Part shown: positions 44,300 through 55,239 of the stretch, in pieces
Position numbering within the stretch: position 1 is the stretch's first letter
How the letters are laid out: every line of letters starts with the position of its first letter
From: Heligmosomoides polygyrus polygyrus
Lineage: Eukaryota > Nematoda > Chromadorea > Rhabditida > Heligmosomidae
Direction of reading: 5' to 3'
Assembly (NCBI GenBank): GCA_947396885.1
Contig: OX377204.1
Coordinates: 52,625,139 to 52,689,138 of the forward strand
Length of the DNA stretch: 64,000 nucleotides
Program-made: the position numbers and the translations under genes
Notes under the pieces: generated by a model
The model's database searches: none
Told to the model about the DNA's origin: nothing
The model's input: only the letters and a program-made list of their open reading frames with translations

Positions 44300-45374
44300 G
44301 TCCGATTGATTCGCACTTAGGCGGACGCTCTGAGTCATCGCCCCGACTAATGGCGCGCGGCCAGGCCGGGCGCTGACTCATACTGTCTGGCGTCTCCTAG
44401 CGATTTACAGCAGTTTTCCTGAGAAACCGTGGTGAGAAAGCGTTCTCTTGGCTGTTTTATGTTCCGAAGAGGAGTACGCATGGCTTCTATGCACTTGTAA
44501 ACAATACCCTTTCACAGAAGTGGAGAAGAATCATGATCTCTCTTTCATGATTTAGGGAACAAAGAATGCTCAATATAATGGAGAACGAAGAGCTCCCCTC
44601 TTTGTCCACTTTTAGTGGTTAGGCAGTCCTGAAAGCTACACAAAAGGTCTTATATGAACTAGTGTCTTGCAGATCAATAAAATCCAAATCATTAAAATAA
44701 GTAATCTTTCTTAATCCAAGGACAACAAATGGTGCTCCCTCGTTTTAAGAGCTTTAGCCACATTTGCTCACGAATTCACTGATTTCTTGGCCTTCCATAT
44801 GGGACCAGCTGTAATTAAAACTTTGGCAACACATAGAGATTGGATCTTCACGAAGTAAAAGGAAATAATAAAAAAAGCAAGAATCTGTATTGGCACCTCA
44901 GGGAACAAAACCACTGAGCACTAGATAAAACTGATAGTAGCCTGGGTGCTTGTGCTATTGCATTCGAGGATGAATGCCTTTTCTCCCCAATATATCAAGA
45001 GTGCTTTCACTGTCACCCGCTTCTTGACGAAAACTGTGGTGAGGAATAGATGGAGGATGGACTGAAGATCAGCAGCGCTACTACTTTTCCAATCTGTCCT
45101 TCACAACTAAGGACGAGAAGGTCGACATTAAGAGCGGTGTAATATTAAAAATTGAAGCAATTTGTTTATAGTGGCGTTTTCGCGCAGTTTTCGCCACTGC
45201 CATTGGAAAATAACTGCGTTTACTTCACGCTGTTCTCCTAAAGGCAGCTTATCTCCAGACTCTCGTACCCCCCGTGTGGATGCAGACGTATGAGTCGTCC
45301 GGCTGCCGGCCGGCCGCGCGCCATTGGTCGGGGCGATGACTCAGAGCGTCCGCCTAAGTGCGAATCAATCGGAC
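44300..45374. repeat. Inverted pair of 85-bp GC-rich repeats
   Basis: Bases 44300-44383 (GTCCGATTGATTCGCACTTA through GCGGACGCTCTGAGTCATCG to CTGACTCATAC) are matched in reverse at 45288-45374 with few mismatches. The 0.9 kb between them holds no recognisable gene. They could be the ends of a large MITE. Confidence 0.7.
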
Positions 45375-45491
45375 CGGTTTCATGTGCATACCGGGAACAC
45401 GAAATCTGCGTACTAACCTTCCACTGGCTAGGCTTTTCATTGCATTTTTATTAATTTTTCTGTACTTAGCGGGCTGATGCCCGCATCGAGA

Positions 45492-45551
45492 TTGTAGAAC
45501 AGTCACATGAGACGGTTCCGCTTGTAGAACAGTCACATGAGACGGTTCCGC
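45492..45551 (+). repeat. 30-bp tandem duplication
   Basis: A 30-base unit starting TTGTAGAACAGTCACATGAG occurs twice in a row without mismatch. No function is suggested. Confidence 0.9.
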
Positions 45552-46019
45552 ACAGAACTAGGAAAGGGAGCTTACTCTGGCGTTTGCCTGGTCTAAGGGG
45601 CTCTACAGAGCAGGGTCAAGCGTGGGGTTCGATTTTTGCCAAACATTTACGACCCCCCCCTCCCAGACTGGATCTCCGCATCAATTAAAAAAAATTTTAT
45701 GCGATTTTTGTACCGTTTAATAGGTTCTTCTTTCCAGGTGCAGCATCCACTGTGTCAGATTAGTTCAAGGAAGAGTGCTACTGGGTAACTGTTTAATTTA
45801 GTAATTTGTTTAAAAAAGCGCTGATAAAGGTTTTGTGTATGTAATCTTTTGATAATAATATCTTGTTTGTTTACAGTTGAAAATGAAGCACTTTTCAGAG
45901 CAGTCGAATTAATCGCAACGAGTTCAACTTCTCAGGCTTTCCGAGCATCTCGTGGACACGTCACATTTTTGGAGCAACATCAGCATTCAAAACTGTACTC
46001 TATACAATGCCGAGTCTTA

Positions 46020-46180
46020 ATTTCTAAAACTGACTTAAGTGCTTTATCCACAAAATTTTTTAAACACTCTCGGAAGCGATGACGGAATGGCAACCGGAGG
46101 ATGGACTTGGCACGGAACTAATCCTTTCTTCTCTGCATGAAACAGCATCAGAAAGTGGAGTTGTACCCAACAAAATCCTA
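46020..46180 (+). repeat. Dispersed repeat D, copy 1
   Basis: The sequence GATGACGGAATGGCAACCGG, AGGATGGACTTG and AACAGCATCAGAAAGTGGAG recurs in reverse at 49195-49440, and more distantly at 61230-61440. The 1.4-kb near-palindrome that follows is inserted into, or right next to, this copy. Confidence 0.65.
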
Positions 46181-47591
46181 AGCCGCTTCTTCGCAGCGAT
46201 CTCCGATGATTAGGGCGGATCGTATTTGAATTTTTCGTTTTTCAGGAAAAATTCATTAATTTGTACCCGAAGAAGATCATCCACGCAGTTGAAATCTGCC
46301 CACAGAGAGTTTTAAGGCTTGTTCAATGCACAATGTGAAAATCATAGTCTTCTGAAACGAATAGATTGGATCGACACCTGGTCGATATGGCACCGACGTC
46401 ATAGGAGCGACGAAATTCGACGTTCACAAAAATGACTATAACTCGGTAAGTTTTTAAAAATTTGAAAAAGTCAATGGCATTTTAGATAATAGAAGAAAAC
46501 TACTTTCACACAGTATAAAAATCTGTTTTCAAGAATAGATCTTCATACGGGCGGAGGCCTTCGATTTTTGTGCGAAAAAAATTGAAGAGTTTTTGTATAA
46601 ATAATTATATCCCGGTAAGTTTTCAGAATTTTAAAAAGATTTAATAGCTTTTTGGGAACTAAAGGAAAAGCGCTTTCGAACCATATAGAAAATAGTTTTC
46701 AACATGGAGGTCTTCATAGGGGCGGTGGGGGTTCGATTTCTGGTCCGTTGTTGCAGAAATACGTGCCAGAAATCGAACCCCCTCGAAACGAACCTAGTTA
46801 TGATCAATTTTATGAAATCACTCCAATGTCGACGGTGGAGAGTGTACGAGCAGTTTTTCACAAATTTGGTCATAACTCGGTTCGTTTTCTGAAATTCAAA
46901 AACCCCTATTTCTTTTTGAAAATAGAGGAAGAATGCTTTCTAACCATGCAGAAACCGGTTTTCAAAAAAGGAGTCTTCATACGAGGCGGGGGTTCGATTT
47001 TTGGCACGTATTTCTGCAACAACGGACCAGAAATCGAACCCCCACCGCCCCCTATGAGGACCTCCATGTTGAAAACTAATTTCTATATTGTTCGAAAGCG
47101 CTTTTCCTTTAGTTCCCAAAAAGCTATTATCTATTTAAAATTCGAAAAACTTACCGGGATATAATTATTTATACAAAATCTCTTCAATTTTTCTTCGCAC
47201 AAAAATCGAAGGCCTCCGCCCGTATGAAGATCTATTCTTGAAAACAGATTTTTATACTGTGTGAAAGTAGTTTTCTTCTATTATCTAAAATGCCATTGGC
47301 TTTTTCAAATTTTTAAAAACTTACCGAGTTATAGTCATTTTTGTGAACGTCGAATTTCGTCGCTGCTATGACGTCGGTGCCATATCGACCAGGTGTCGAT
47401 CCAATCTATTCGTTTCAGAAGACTATGATTTTCACATTGTGCATTGAACAAGACTTAAAACTCTCTGTGGCCAGATTTCAACTGCGTGGGTGATTTTCTT
47501 CGGGTACAAATTAATGAATTTTTCCTGAAAAACGGAAAATTCAAATACGATCCGCCCTAATCATCGGAAATCGCTGCGAAGAAGCTCGGCT
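46181..47591. mobile_element. Fold-back D: 1.4-kb near-palindrome
   Basis: The left arm starts AGCCGCTTCTTCGCAGCGAT and the right arm ends with its reverse complement at 47591. The arms, more than 600 bp each, match closely throughout (for example GTCGATATGGCACCGACGTC at 46381 against 47375-47394, and GAAATACGTGCCAGAAATCG at 46756 against 47006-47025). The centre lies near 46885. Open frames here read through mirror-image repeats and have no family motif. It is a non-autonomous fold-back DNA element or a large palindrome of another origin. Confidence 0.8.
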
Positions 47592-47669
47592 TTTTACTGT
47601 GTAATACTCATGACTTAGAAATGCATGAAGCACAATTTCACTCTCGCGTGTTCTTTCCTTGAGAAGATA

Positions 47670-48953
47670 TTAGGTTGTAACGAAATAAATGGCACTGAAC
47701 CACTATAAATTTAAACAGTTAATATCTCGGCTTGTAGGCAAGTTTATTAATCGAAATAAAAACCTTCTGATTCTACACATGTTTGCCAACGTGACACATG
47801 CTTTTTTTATCCCAGTAGCATAAAAATCACAAGTTCCGGAATTGACGAAATCTTCGAAGGCACTTTCGGCATCCTGTTGGTATTTGAATATTTTCCCTAC
47901 CAAGATGTCGCCAAGATGCTTGAAGAAATGGTAGTCTGTTGGGGAGAGGTCGGGAGAAAACGGAGGATGTGGTAGAATTTCAATGCTCAGCTCATTCAAT
48001 TTCTGCAACGTCATTCGTGCTATATGGGGGCGAGCATTGTCGTGCAGAAGGAGAACTCGCCTTCGGTTTACCAAGGCCGGCCGGATATCCTTCAACTTTT
48101 TCATCATTTCTTCAATTTCAATGCAGTACTTCTCTGCCGTGATGGATTCACCGGGAGGGAGGAAGCTGTGGTGAATAATTCCCAGCGAACACCACCATAC
48201 TGTCACCATTACTTTCTTTTGGTGCAATTCCGGCTTCGCAAAAACCTTGGGGCTCTCATCGCTGTCCACCCACTGTGCCGATCGTCGCCTGTTGTCGTAC
48301 ATTATCCATTTCTCGTCACAGGTTACGATGCGATCAAGGAATGGGTCCGTTTCGTTCCGTAGAAGCAGTGCGGACGAGATCTCATATCGTCGGTTTCTTT
48401 GCTCCTCAGACAGCTCGTGAGGCCCCCATCTTTCCAGCTTTTTGGTCTTTCCAATTTCCTTCAGATGCCGGGCAGCTGTGTTGTGACTGACGCCATGAAC
48501 CTTCGCTATCTCCCTGGTACCTTTGTGTGGATCCTCCTCTATCACATCTCTCAGCTTGTCCTCATCAACATCACTATGCCTCTCACGACCTTCATGTCCT
48601 TCCAAGCTCTCATCTCCATTCCGGAACTTCTGATACCAACGATACGCCGTCCGAATTGTGGAACATCCTTGACCGAATGCGGCGTTGATCTTCTCGTCCG
48701 CCTCCTTAGCTGTAGTGTCCAGCTTGAATTCATACAAGTAAATGCCTCGGATTACCCTTTTGTCCATCTGCAAAAAAGTCAATAAAGCTCTAAAGTTTTC
48801 ACACTTTTACATAGAAAATTTGGTACTCACTGGTAGAGCAAAGTTTGCGCTTCTAAATGATGTGCCAAATGTTACGGTTTGTTCTTGATCAAACGCGTAA
48901 AGACGCGCCAAAAAATGGCGCGAGCCAATGCCATTTAATTCGTTACAACCTAA
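47670..48953 (-). mobile_element. Complete mariner element
   Basis: Inverted termini TTAGGTTGTAACGAAATAAA at 47670 and TTAGGTTGTAACGAATTAAA (in reverse from 48953) extend to a shared ATGGCA. A TA is present on each side (47668-47669 and 48954-48955). At 1284 bp it has the normal mariner length, and it encloses one full-length transposase. The TTAGGTTG terminus is the type used by Hsmar1-like mariners; I recall a hookworm element of this kind called bandit and suspect kinship, which I could not test. Confidence 0.9.
47703..48767 (-). CDS. Mariner transposase, full length, DD34D
   Basis: Cut-and-paste transposase that binds the element's inverted ends and integrates at TA. I chose the ATG at 48767 (MDKRVIRGIYLYEFKLDTTA), giving 354 residues; five upstream codons are open but begin without ATG, and TTTTTTGCAG directly precedes the ATG. 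In this numbering an N-terminal helix-turn-helix pair (about 1-105) is followed by a linker with RWGPHEL (114-120) and the catalytic domain. The triad is Asp151 (TCDEKW), Asp243 (LLHDNARPH) and Asp278 (FSPDLSPTDYHFF), with 34 residues between the last two. There are no stops or frameshifts, and the stop codon lies 33 bp inside the terminus. Length and motifs are typical of mariners, so the copy may be active. Confidence 0.92.
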   Translation of the reverse strand: MDKRVIRGIYLYEFKLDTTAKEADEKINAAFGQGCSTIRTAYRWYQKFRNGDESLEGHEGRERHSDVDEDKLRDVIEEDPHKGTREIAKVHGVSHNTAARHLKEIGKTKKLERWGPHELSEEQRNRRYEISSALLLRNETDPFLDRIVTCDEKWIMYDNRRRSAQWVDSDESPKVFAKPELHQKKVMVTVWWCSLGIIHHSFLPPGESITAEKYCIEIEEMMKKLKDIRPALVNRRRVLLLHDNARPHIARMTLQKLNELSIEILPHPPFSPDLSPTDYHFFKHLGDILVGKIFKYQQDAESAFEDFVNSGTCDFYATGIKKACVTLANMCRIRRFLFRLINLPTSRDINCLNL

Positions 48954-49194
48954 TAGAAAATTTCTCTGCGAGAAGACCACCCTCAATGGCAATCGATGAT
49001 ATCGAAGAACGCAATGGCTCCACGTAACCTACCATATTTCGGAAGTTGTTCGACGTCTCTGAGAAATTCACAGAGCTTTTAAAACTATAAGAAGTGTGAA
49101 CCCTATGCTTTAAAAAGCAGGATCCATGCTTCCATATGATTAATGGTGTCGAAAACCTTCGGCAAATGATACAAATCAGAGCGTCTGTTCATAC

Positions 49195-49440
49195 AGAGGA
49201 CCGGTTTAAAAAAACACAGGTTTTATTGCCGTTTGGCAAACTGTGGATTAAAACTTTATTGAGTATAACTCCACTTTGTGATGCTGTTTCTTGCAGAAGA
49301 GAGAAAATTATTTCCGTGACAAGTCCATCCTCCGGTTGCCATTCCGTCATCGCTTCTAAGAGCGCTTCCAAAAATCTTGTAGGAAAAGCACTTAATCTTA
49401 TAGGAAAAGCACTCCTTAGGAATTGACACTTGTGAAAAGG
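49195..49440 (-). repeat. Dispersed repeat D, copy 2, reverse
   Basis: TTGAGTATAACTCCACTTTG, GTCCATCCTCCGGTTGCCAT and TTCCGTCATCGCTTC match copy 1 in reverse, followed by a short tandem of GTAGGAAAAGCACTTAATC-like units. Confidence 0.65.
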
Positions 49441-49543
49441 TGAAGCATTAACTTTAGAAAAAGCGTAGAATTCTTTCTAGCCTATCTAGGTATTTTATCT
49501 AGAAGCATAGAATTCTTTCCCTCGTCGCTCTCGGCTTTTGTTT

Positions 49544-49757
49544 TCAGATGGACGACGATATGATGGGAGACGAGCGAGGACCACGATCCATATAAGACCA
49601 TCGACCGAGCCGGGACAACAACAGGGAGATCATCACCGACGTCACGTCCGACTTCGCCCGACTCTGGCTATTGAACGTCTACCACCACCATGTCTGTACC
49701 TGTGATACTCGTGATCTGATTCTCTGACTGAAGTCATGTCCAGGACCATGTGAATAA
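49544..49757 (+). other. Possible terminal exon with AATAAA, weak
   Basis: TTTGTTTTCAG at 49535-49545 looks like a splice acceptor. One frame after it is open for about 50 codons, is rich in Arg and Gln (GRRYDGRRARTTIHIRPS, then a QQQ and HH run) and ends before an AATAAA at about 49752. No upstream exon was found that would join to it, and no domain is recognisable. It could equally be repeat sequence. Confidence 0.2.
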
Positions 49758-49869
49758 AATAGTGTTGCGGCAATGTGTTGAAGCGGTGGTGCGGCCCGTA
49801 TGGGGCCATTTAAGCGCGCGCTAGAGGTAATCGAGATTCTCGGGGGAAAGGCGCCCGTAGGCGACGGGC

Positions 49870-52186
49870 GACCTTTCAAGTCACTTCAAATTTTATAAAC
49901 TGCAATTTAGGACGTAGGCGCTCGTTCAGGCAGAAAATGTCATGTCACTTCCTAAAAAAATCTGAAAAATGGAAGCTTCTCATTGACTCCAAATCTGGGT
50001 GCAGAAAATCTTTATTTTTAACAAGTAACACTATCATTACTGGAAACTTTTTTATATTAATTTTTACAACTTCGCGGGACGATGGAGAGACTCCACGCCT
50101 TCGTTGGCATTCCTAGAAAAAACAGGATCAAAAACATCGCCAAAAACCTGAAGAATAAGAGAGAATCCTCTGCCAAAACCGGAAGAGTAGGACTCTCCCC
50201 CTCCAGACGAGGCCACAGTACGACCCCCCCCCTTCGATTCCCGAACCTCCAGCTCGACCCTGCTACAGAGTCTCGCGGCAGGACCCGTAGAACTCGTCCA
50301 TGACGCTCCCGCCGCAGTGGGGACCCACGCTGCCACTGTTGTGGAAGCCGCAGCGCGGACGAGTTGTCGCGGATCCGCTGGTTGCAAAGGTCCTCGAGAG
50401 GTGCAGTAGTTCACGGCGGCTCTCGCCCGCGGGGGAGGGTCAGGAGGTACACCCGCCCCCTGCCGGGGGGCGTGCGATCTTCCTCTCATCCCCCTTGCTC
50501 ACCCACCCAAACCCCTTAGGCTTCACCAAGAGTCTAACGGCTGCCTTATGAAACCTTTGACACGCAAAACAAAAGTTTCCGATCCGCAGAGCAACGGTGT
50601 ACCTCCTGTCGCGCTGCCCTCTGCCGCAATGCCAGGAGCTGCGGGTGGGACCCGCCGGGGGCGTGATAGATGGGTGTCGATTATGGTTCACATATTTGTA
50701 AAAAAATTTTAACGAATCTACATGCTAGGAATGTAAAAGGTTGGTGCATAACTTCTGTCCATAAAGGAGCTCGACAACCAACAATATAATCACCGTTAGT
50801 GTCGACAAATGGAGGTGTATGGGATCCTGCACTCAAAACGTAACGCAAACAACCCTAACACGATATTAGGTAACCTTAATTTCACTGCAAATCTCTGTTA
50901 CCTTCCAGTCACAAGTTAACCGTGTGAGGTTTAGGGAAAACCCTTGCACAGAAATGCAACAACAAAGCAGACCGTTTTTTTAAATATGACCTATAACTGC
51001 ATCGGCCAGACCTCCCGGATTCAACAAGGCATTGGAGGAAGTGCTATCATCACAAGGAATGGCTACACGTTATCTTCGAGCTGCTTGTCAACCGAGGAGC
51101 TTTTAGTGGAGGTAGAACGACAAAAGTGAGAGTAAGCGCAAAATGGTACAGAACTGTTGAGTTATAAGAAGTGTTCTATTAGCTTTCGGGGCTTACATTC
51201 AAGAACTCCTAACTTGACTTAGAAAACGCCTCATCACAAAACAAAGCGTTTTGCTTACAACATCTCTGACATTCTTAGAGGTCGCAACCAGGGATGCGCG
51301 GAAATTTTTAAAAATTTCCCAGAAAACAGAAAATCGCTCTCGTCAGAAAACAGAAATCAGAAAACAGAAAAGCCAACAACTCCAGAAAGCAGAAAATTAG
51401 AAGGCACAAAATTTTGAAATTATCAGACGAGCTAATTCTTCTACCCAACGATCCATTTTTCGAGTAGCAGATGCTTTTATATGACTAGAAATGTGGTCGA
51501 GGACAAGCGTTTTAACTTGTAGGCGTTTATCAAAATTTCTAGTACATTCAAAATTCAATGCAATCAGCAAATTGTAAGCCTTCACTCAGAGATCCTAGGA
51601 TTCTCGTCATTTGAAGTTTGCAACATTACTCATCAGCTCCATTTCACAGCTAACCCCTAACGATTACGCCAATAATCGCAATCCAACGAGTGTTTCTGCG
51701 AAAAATAAATTCTTTCGTTCTTCCAAGTTAGGGCCAGAGAGGACACATACAAAAAAGAGTGGCTTATAAAGGATGAATTTTACCTATCACATCAGTATTA
51801 AAATATAGGGATTCGTTGCTCACTGACACATTCCAAAATGAAAGTGTTACCACAAAACAGATGATTCGCTAGATTAGTAGTCCCAATTATAAAGAAAACT
51901 AGTATTTCAGTGTGATTACGACAGTTTTTAAGTGAAAGTGTTTTCTTGAATGCATAGACACAATAGAATGGAGATCAAGCACATCCCTCCCCATCATATT
52001 ATTATTTACCAGACGTTCAACGGCCAGCCGGCCGCCAAACGTCTAGTTGGGGCTTCGCCCAAAATCCTGGCAATAGAATACCCCGAACGTCTTCTCCTCT
52101 TTAGGCTTTCTCTCATTCATTACAGTAAAAAAACTGGTTTTTGCTATATAGAATGGTATAGCGGAATAGAGCAAAACAGGTCCATC
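49870..52186. other. Gene-free stretch; GC-rich in the middle
   Basis: Bases 50070-50690 are GC-rich, with Pro/Arg-coding frames on both strands and no motif. The word GGTACACCCGCCCCCTGCCG (50445) is partly mirrored at 50600-50670, suggesting a short inverted pair. Bases 50700-52180 are AT-rich without recognisable features, apart from CAGAAAACAGAAA repeats at 51310-51410. Confidence 0.4.
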
Positions 52187-53060
52187 ACCTTCACTGGACC
52201 CCCTTAATTGTTCACCCTTCACTGGTCCTCCTCCTCCTTTTTCGCTCCCTACTACTGCTCCCACCTTCACTGGACCTCCCTTTACTGGTCCCCTCTTCGC
52301 TGGTCATCTTATCTTTCAACGATCCCCATTACTGGTCCCACCCTCACTGGTCCCCCTTTATTCATGAAACCTTTTCCGGTCCCCCCTTGACTGGACCCCT
52401 TCCCCCATTCATCGGTCTCCATTACTGGTACCTTCCTCACCGGTCCCCCTTCACCTGTTCCCCTCTTCACTGGTCAACCTTCTACCGGTCCTCCTTCATT
52501 GGACCCCTCCCCCTCCTTCACCGGTTCCCCTTCATTGGACCCCTCCCCCTTTCACCTGATCCCCTCTTCACTGGTCAACATTCTACCGGTCCCCCCCTTC
52601 ACTGGACCCTCCCCCTCCTTCCCGGTCCACCCTTCACGATATCACTTCCCCCCCCCCCCCCACTTCACCGGTCCCCATTACTGATACCTTCATCACCGTT
52701 CCCCATTATTGGTCCCTTCATCACCGCTCCCACTTCACCTGTTCCCCTCCTCACTGGTCAACATTCTACCGGTCCCCCTTCACTGGACCCTCCCCCTCCT
52801 TCACCGGTCCACCCTTCACTATATCACTCCCCCCGCCCCCCACTTCACCTGTCCCCATTACTGGTTCCTTCCTCACTGGTCCCCTCTTCACTGGACCCCT
52901 CCCCCCTCCTTCACCGGTTCCCCTTCACTGGATCCTCCCCTCACCGGTCCCCATTGCTGGTCCCACATTCACTGGTCCCTCCTTTATTGGTCAACTCTTT
53001 GCCGGTCCCGCTTACTGGAACCCCATCCCTCATCGGTCTCCCATTACTGCTCCCACCTTC
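52187..53060 (+). repeat. Pyrimidine-rich minisatellite
   Basis: Short units built on CACTGGTCCCC, TTCACCGGTCCCC and ATTACTGGT are repeated with variation for about 870 bp. One strand is almost all C and T except in ACTGG. The long Pro/Ser/Leu frame (52387-53406) is open because the repeat avoids stops, and shorter parts are open in another plus-strand frame, so I do not call it a gene. Confidence 0.8.
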
Positions 53061-53480
53061 ATTGGTAACACGTCGTCTGAATCCGGAACCCTCGCGCGAC
53101 ATCGGTGACACCTCTTCTGAACTCGGACACCTGTTGAACAACGTCGGCGACATGTGTGCTCAACCCGAACGTGCTTTGCGCGACATCGGTGACACGTCGT
53201 CTGAATCTGGAAGGCCTTTCGCGACACTAGTGTCACCTCTTCTGAATCGTGATGAGGACGTCGGTAACATGTCTTCTCAAGCCGGACGTGCATCGTTGAC
53301 AGGTCGTGTGAATCCGGAACTCTGGCGCGAGATCGGTGGCACATCCTCTGAATCTAGATGGCCATTCGCGACATCGATGACATTTCTTCTGAACCCAGGC
53401 ACCTGATGAACGACGTCGATAACACCTCCTCTAAACTCGGACGCTCGCTTTCACGACGTCGATGACACATGTTCGGAACT
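53061..53480 (+). repeat. Minisatellite of GACATCGGTGACAC units
   Basis: Units of about 33-36 bp contain GACATCGGTGACAC, then TCTTCTGAA, and a CGGA or CGCG spacer, and are repeated around a dozen times with point changes. It follows the pyrimidine-rich array directly and is followed by CAAA and CACA microsatellites at 53600-53660. Confidence 0.75.
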
Positions 53481-53660
53481 CCGAAGCCCTTTGCGTGACA
53501 CTGTCTTCTGACCCCTCTTAATACAACGTAGGTGACACCACACAACTACAACTCCTCCTCCCCCACACTTTCCTCCAACACACTCCGCCATCACTTCTGT
53601 GCAAACAAACAAACAAACACACACAGACACACGCACTCACTCACACACAGACAAACGACC

Positions 53661-54324
53661 GTTCTCGCTTATATATAGTAGGATCATTGCTCATCATATA
53701 TACATACCACATTACATCTAAGTGGGAGACTATCAGGACCATCCTACTGCACAGGAAGAGAGACGTGCACGACACCGACCTGCCTGCTGTCTATAGTCTA
53801 CAAGCACCTGCCAGCGGCAATTGTACAGCCAATCAAACAAACAAAGCGGCATAGTTCACAAGTGTGTGGCGAAATTTGTATCTATACAACCACATCCAAA
53901 AAACGCCAATGCTTGATTTAAAATTTTCTAGAAACATGTTTTGGAACGAAACTCAGAATTCTATGATACTTTTTGGATATATTTTATTGGATTTCCATGA
54001 TATAATTTTGTTCACAGCTCTATTTTCTGTTTTCTGGCCATTTTGGCCATTTTCCCAGAAAACAGAAAAAATTTGCCCAAAATGGCCAGAAAATCAGAAA
54101 AAACAGAAGAAAACAGAAATTCCGCTCATCCCTGGTCGCAACTGCCAGCAAAAGTACGCAGTATCGCGTACAGCAACCCTCGCGGCGCCGCTCCACCCGC
54201 CGTTGTCATGGGGGGTCCGCGGCAGCCGCAAGACTGCTGCCGGCCTAGATACATTTTGAGATGCCCAGCCGGTGCGATGCGGGCATCAGCCCGCGAAGCA
54301 CCGTTTCTTGAGGGCGGAGTGGCG
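53661..54324. other. Gene-free stretch, nothing recognised
   Basis: It includes CAGAAAACAGAAAAA-type runs (54055-54120) like those at 51310-51410, and the word AGCGGGCTGATGCCCGCATC, or its inverse, near 54275 and 45470. No coding motif. Confidence 0.4.
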
Positions 54325-54470
54325 TTCTATCCCCCGCCCTTTAAACAGAGGCGGTAAATGTCTGCGTCTCCACAATCTCGTAAGGCAGCCACTGACTCTT
54401 GAGAAAGCCTAGGGGGTTTGGGGTGGGCGGGCCAGGGGGACGAGGGGGTAGAACGCTCGACCCCCTTTCT
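54325..54470 (+). repeat. Dispersed repeat R, fragment
   Basis: CGCCCTTTAAACAGAGGCGG through GTAGAACGCTCGACCCCC matches 10815-10965 with moderate divergence. Confidence 0.65.
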
Positions 54471-54479
54471 TGAGTGGTA

Positions 54480-55239
54480 ATTCCGTACATGTTCTTCTTA
54501 CACACTCAGGAGCGTTTGTTGCTGAAAGCTGTGTCATGGTCATGGTTCTCCCTTCTTCTGCGTCATGGTCTTCCTAGCTGGTCTATCTTGCTGTCCATAT
54601 TTTGTTGATAGTGAAGTCTTTATGTAACATTGTAGCACGTTACACTCAATTTGTTGAAATGTAGTTGTTAACTTGTTGCGCTCTCTCTAAACGCTTTCTC
54701 TGATTTTCTCATTTGATATAATAGTTCGCAGCTAATCGTATTATTAACGAAATTTAACGAAAGTTTCCGTGCACTGGTGTTCATCACCTAAACCCAAATG
54801 AAGCGGCATCACCTACCATTAAGCCACCAAGGCACCCGCCTCAGCAAAGTTCGCCGACTATTCTATATATTTCAACGTTACGTGCCATATACTACACTAG
54901 CTGTCGGACCGATCGGGTAGTAAACTTATCGTTAGTAGGTGATATCTCCTTCGGTTCAGCGACTCAGCGAAAATGAAACATAGCTTTCTACTATTATTAG
55001 TCAAGTAATAAATTTTGCAACAAACTTTGTCTTTCAGCGAAAAATTAGGATTTTGGCGAGAGAAATGATTGACTTAAGTGAAGTAATTGCCGTTATTCTC
55101 AAAGAGTTTCTTCCACTTTTTTTGCGCTGAATGGAATTCGTATCTGTAGAATTTGGTCGGTTTAACCTGTGAAAGCCTACAACAGCCGTGACCTAGGGTT
55201 AAGCGTATGGTTCGATTTTTGCTGAAAACTTTCTACCAT
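54480..55239. other. Gene-free stretch, nothing recognised
   Basis: AT-rich, without shared repeats or motif-bearing frames. Confidence 0.4.

Noticed and set aside
46652..47164. 170-codon open frame
   Set aside because: It runs through the centre of a near-palindrome, and the same peptide blocks appear again in mirror frames.
52387..53406. 339-codon proline-rich protein
   Set aside because: It is a minisatellite with no stop in its unit; part of it is open in another plus-strand frame too, and there is no non-repetitive domain.
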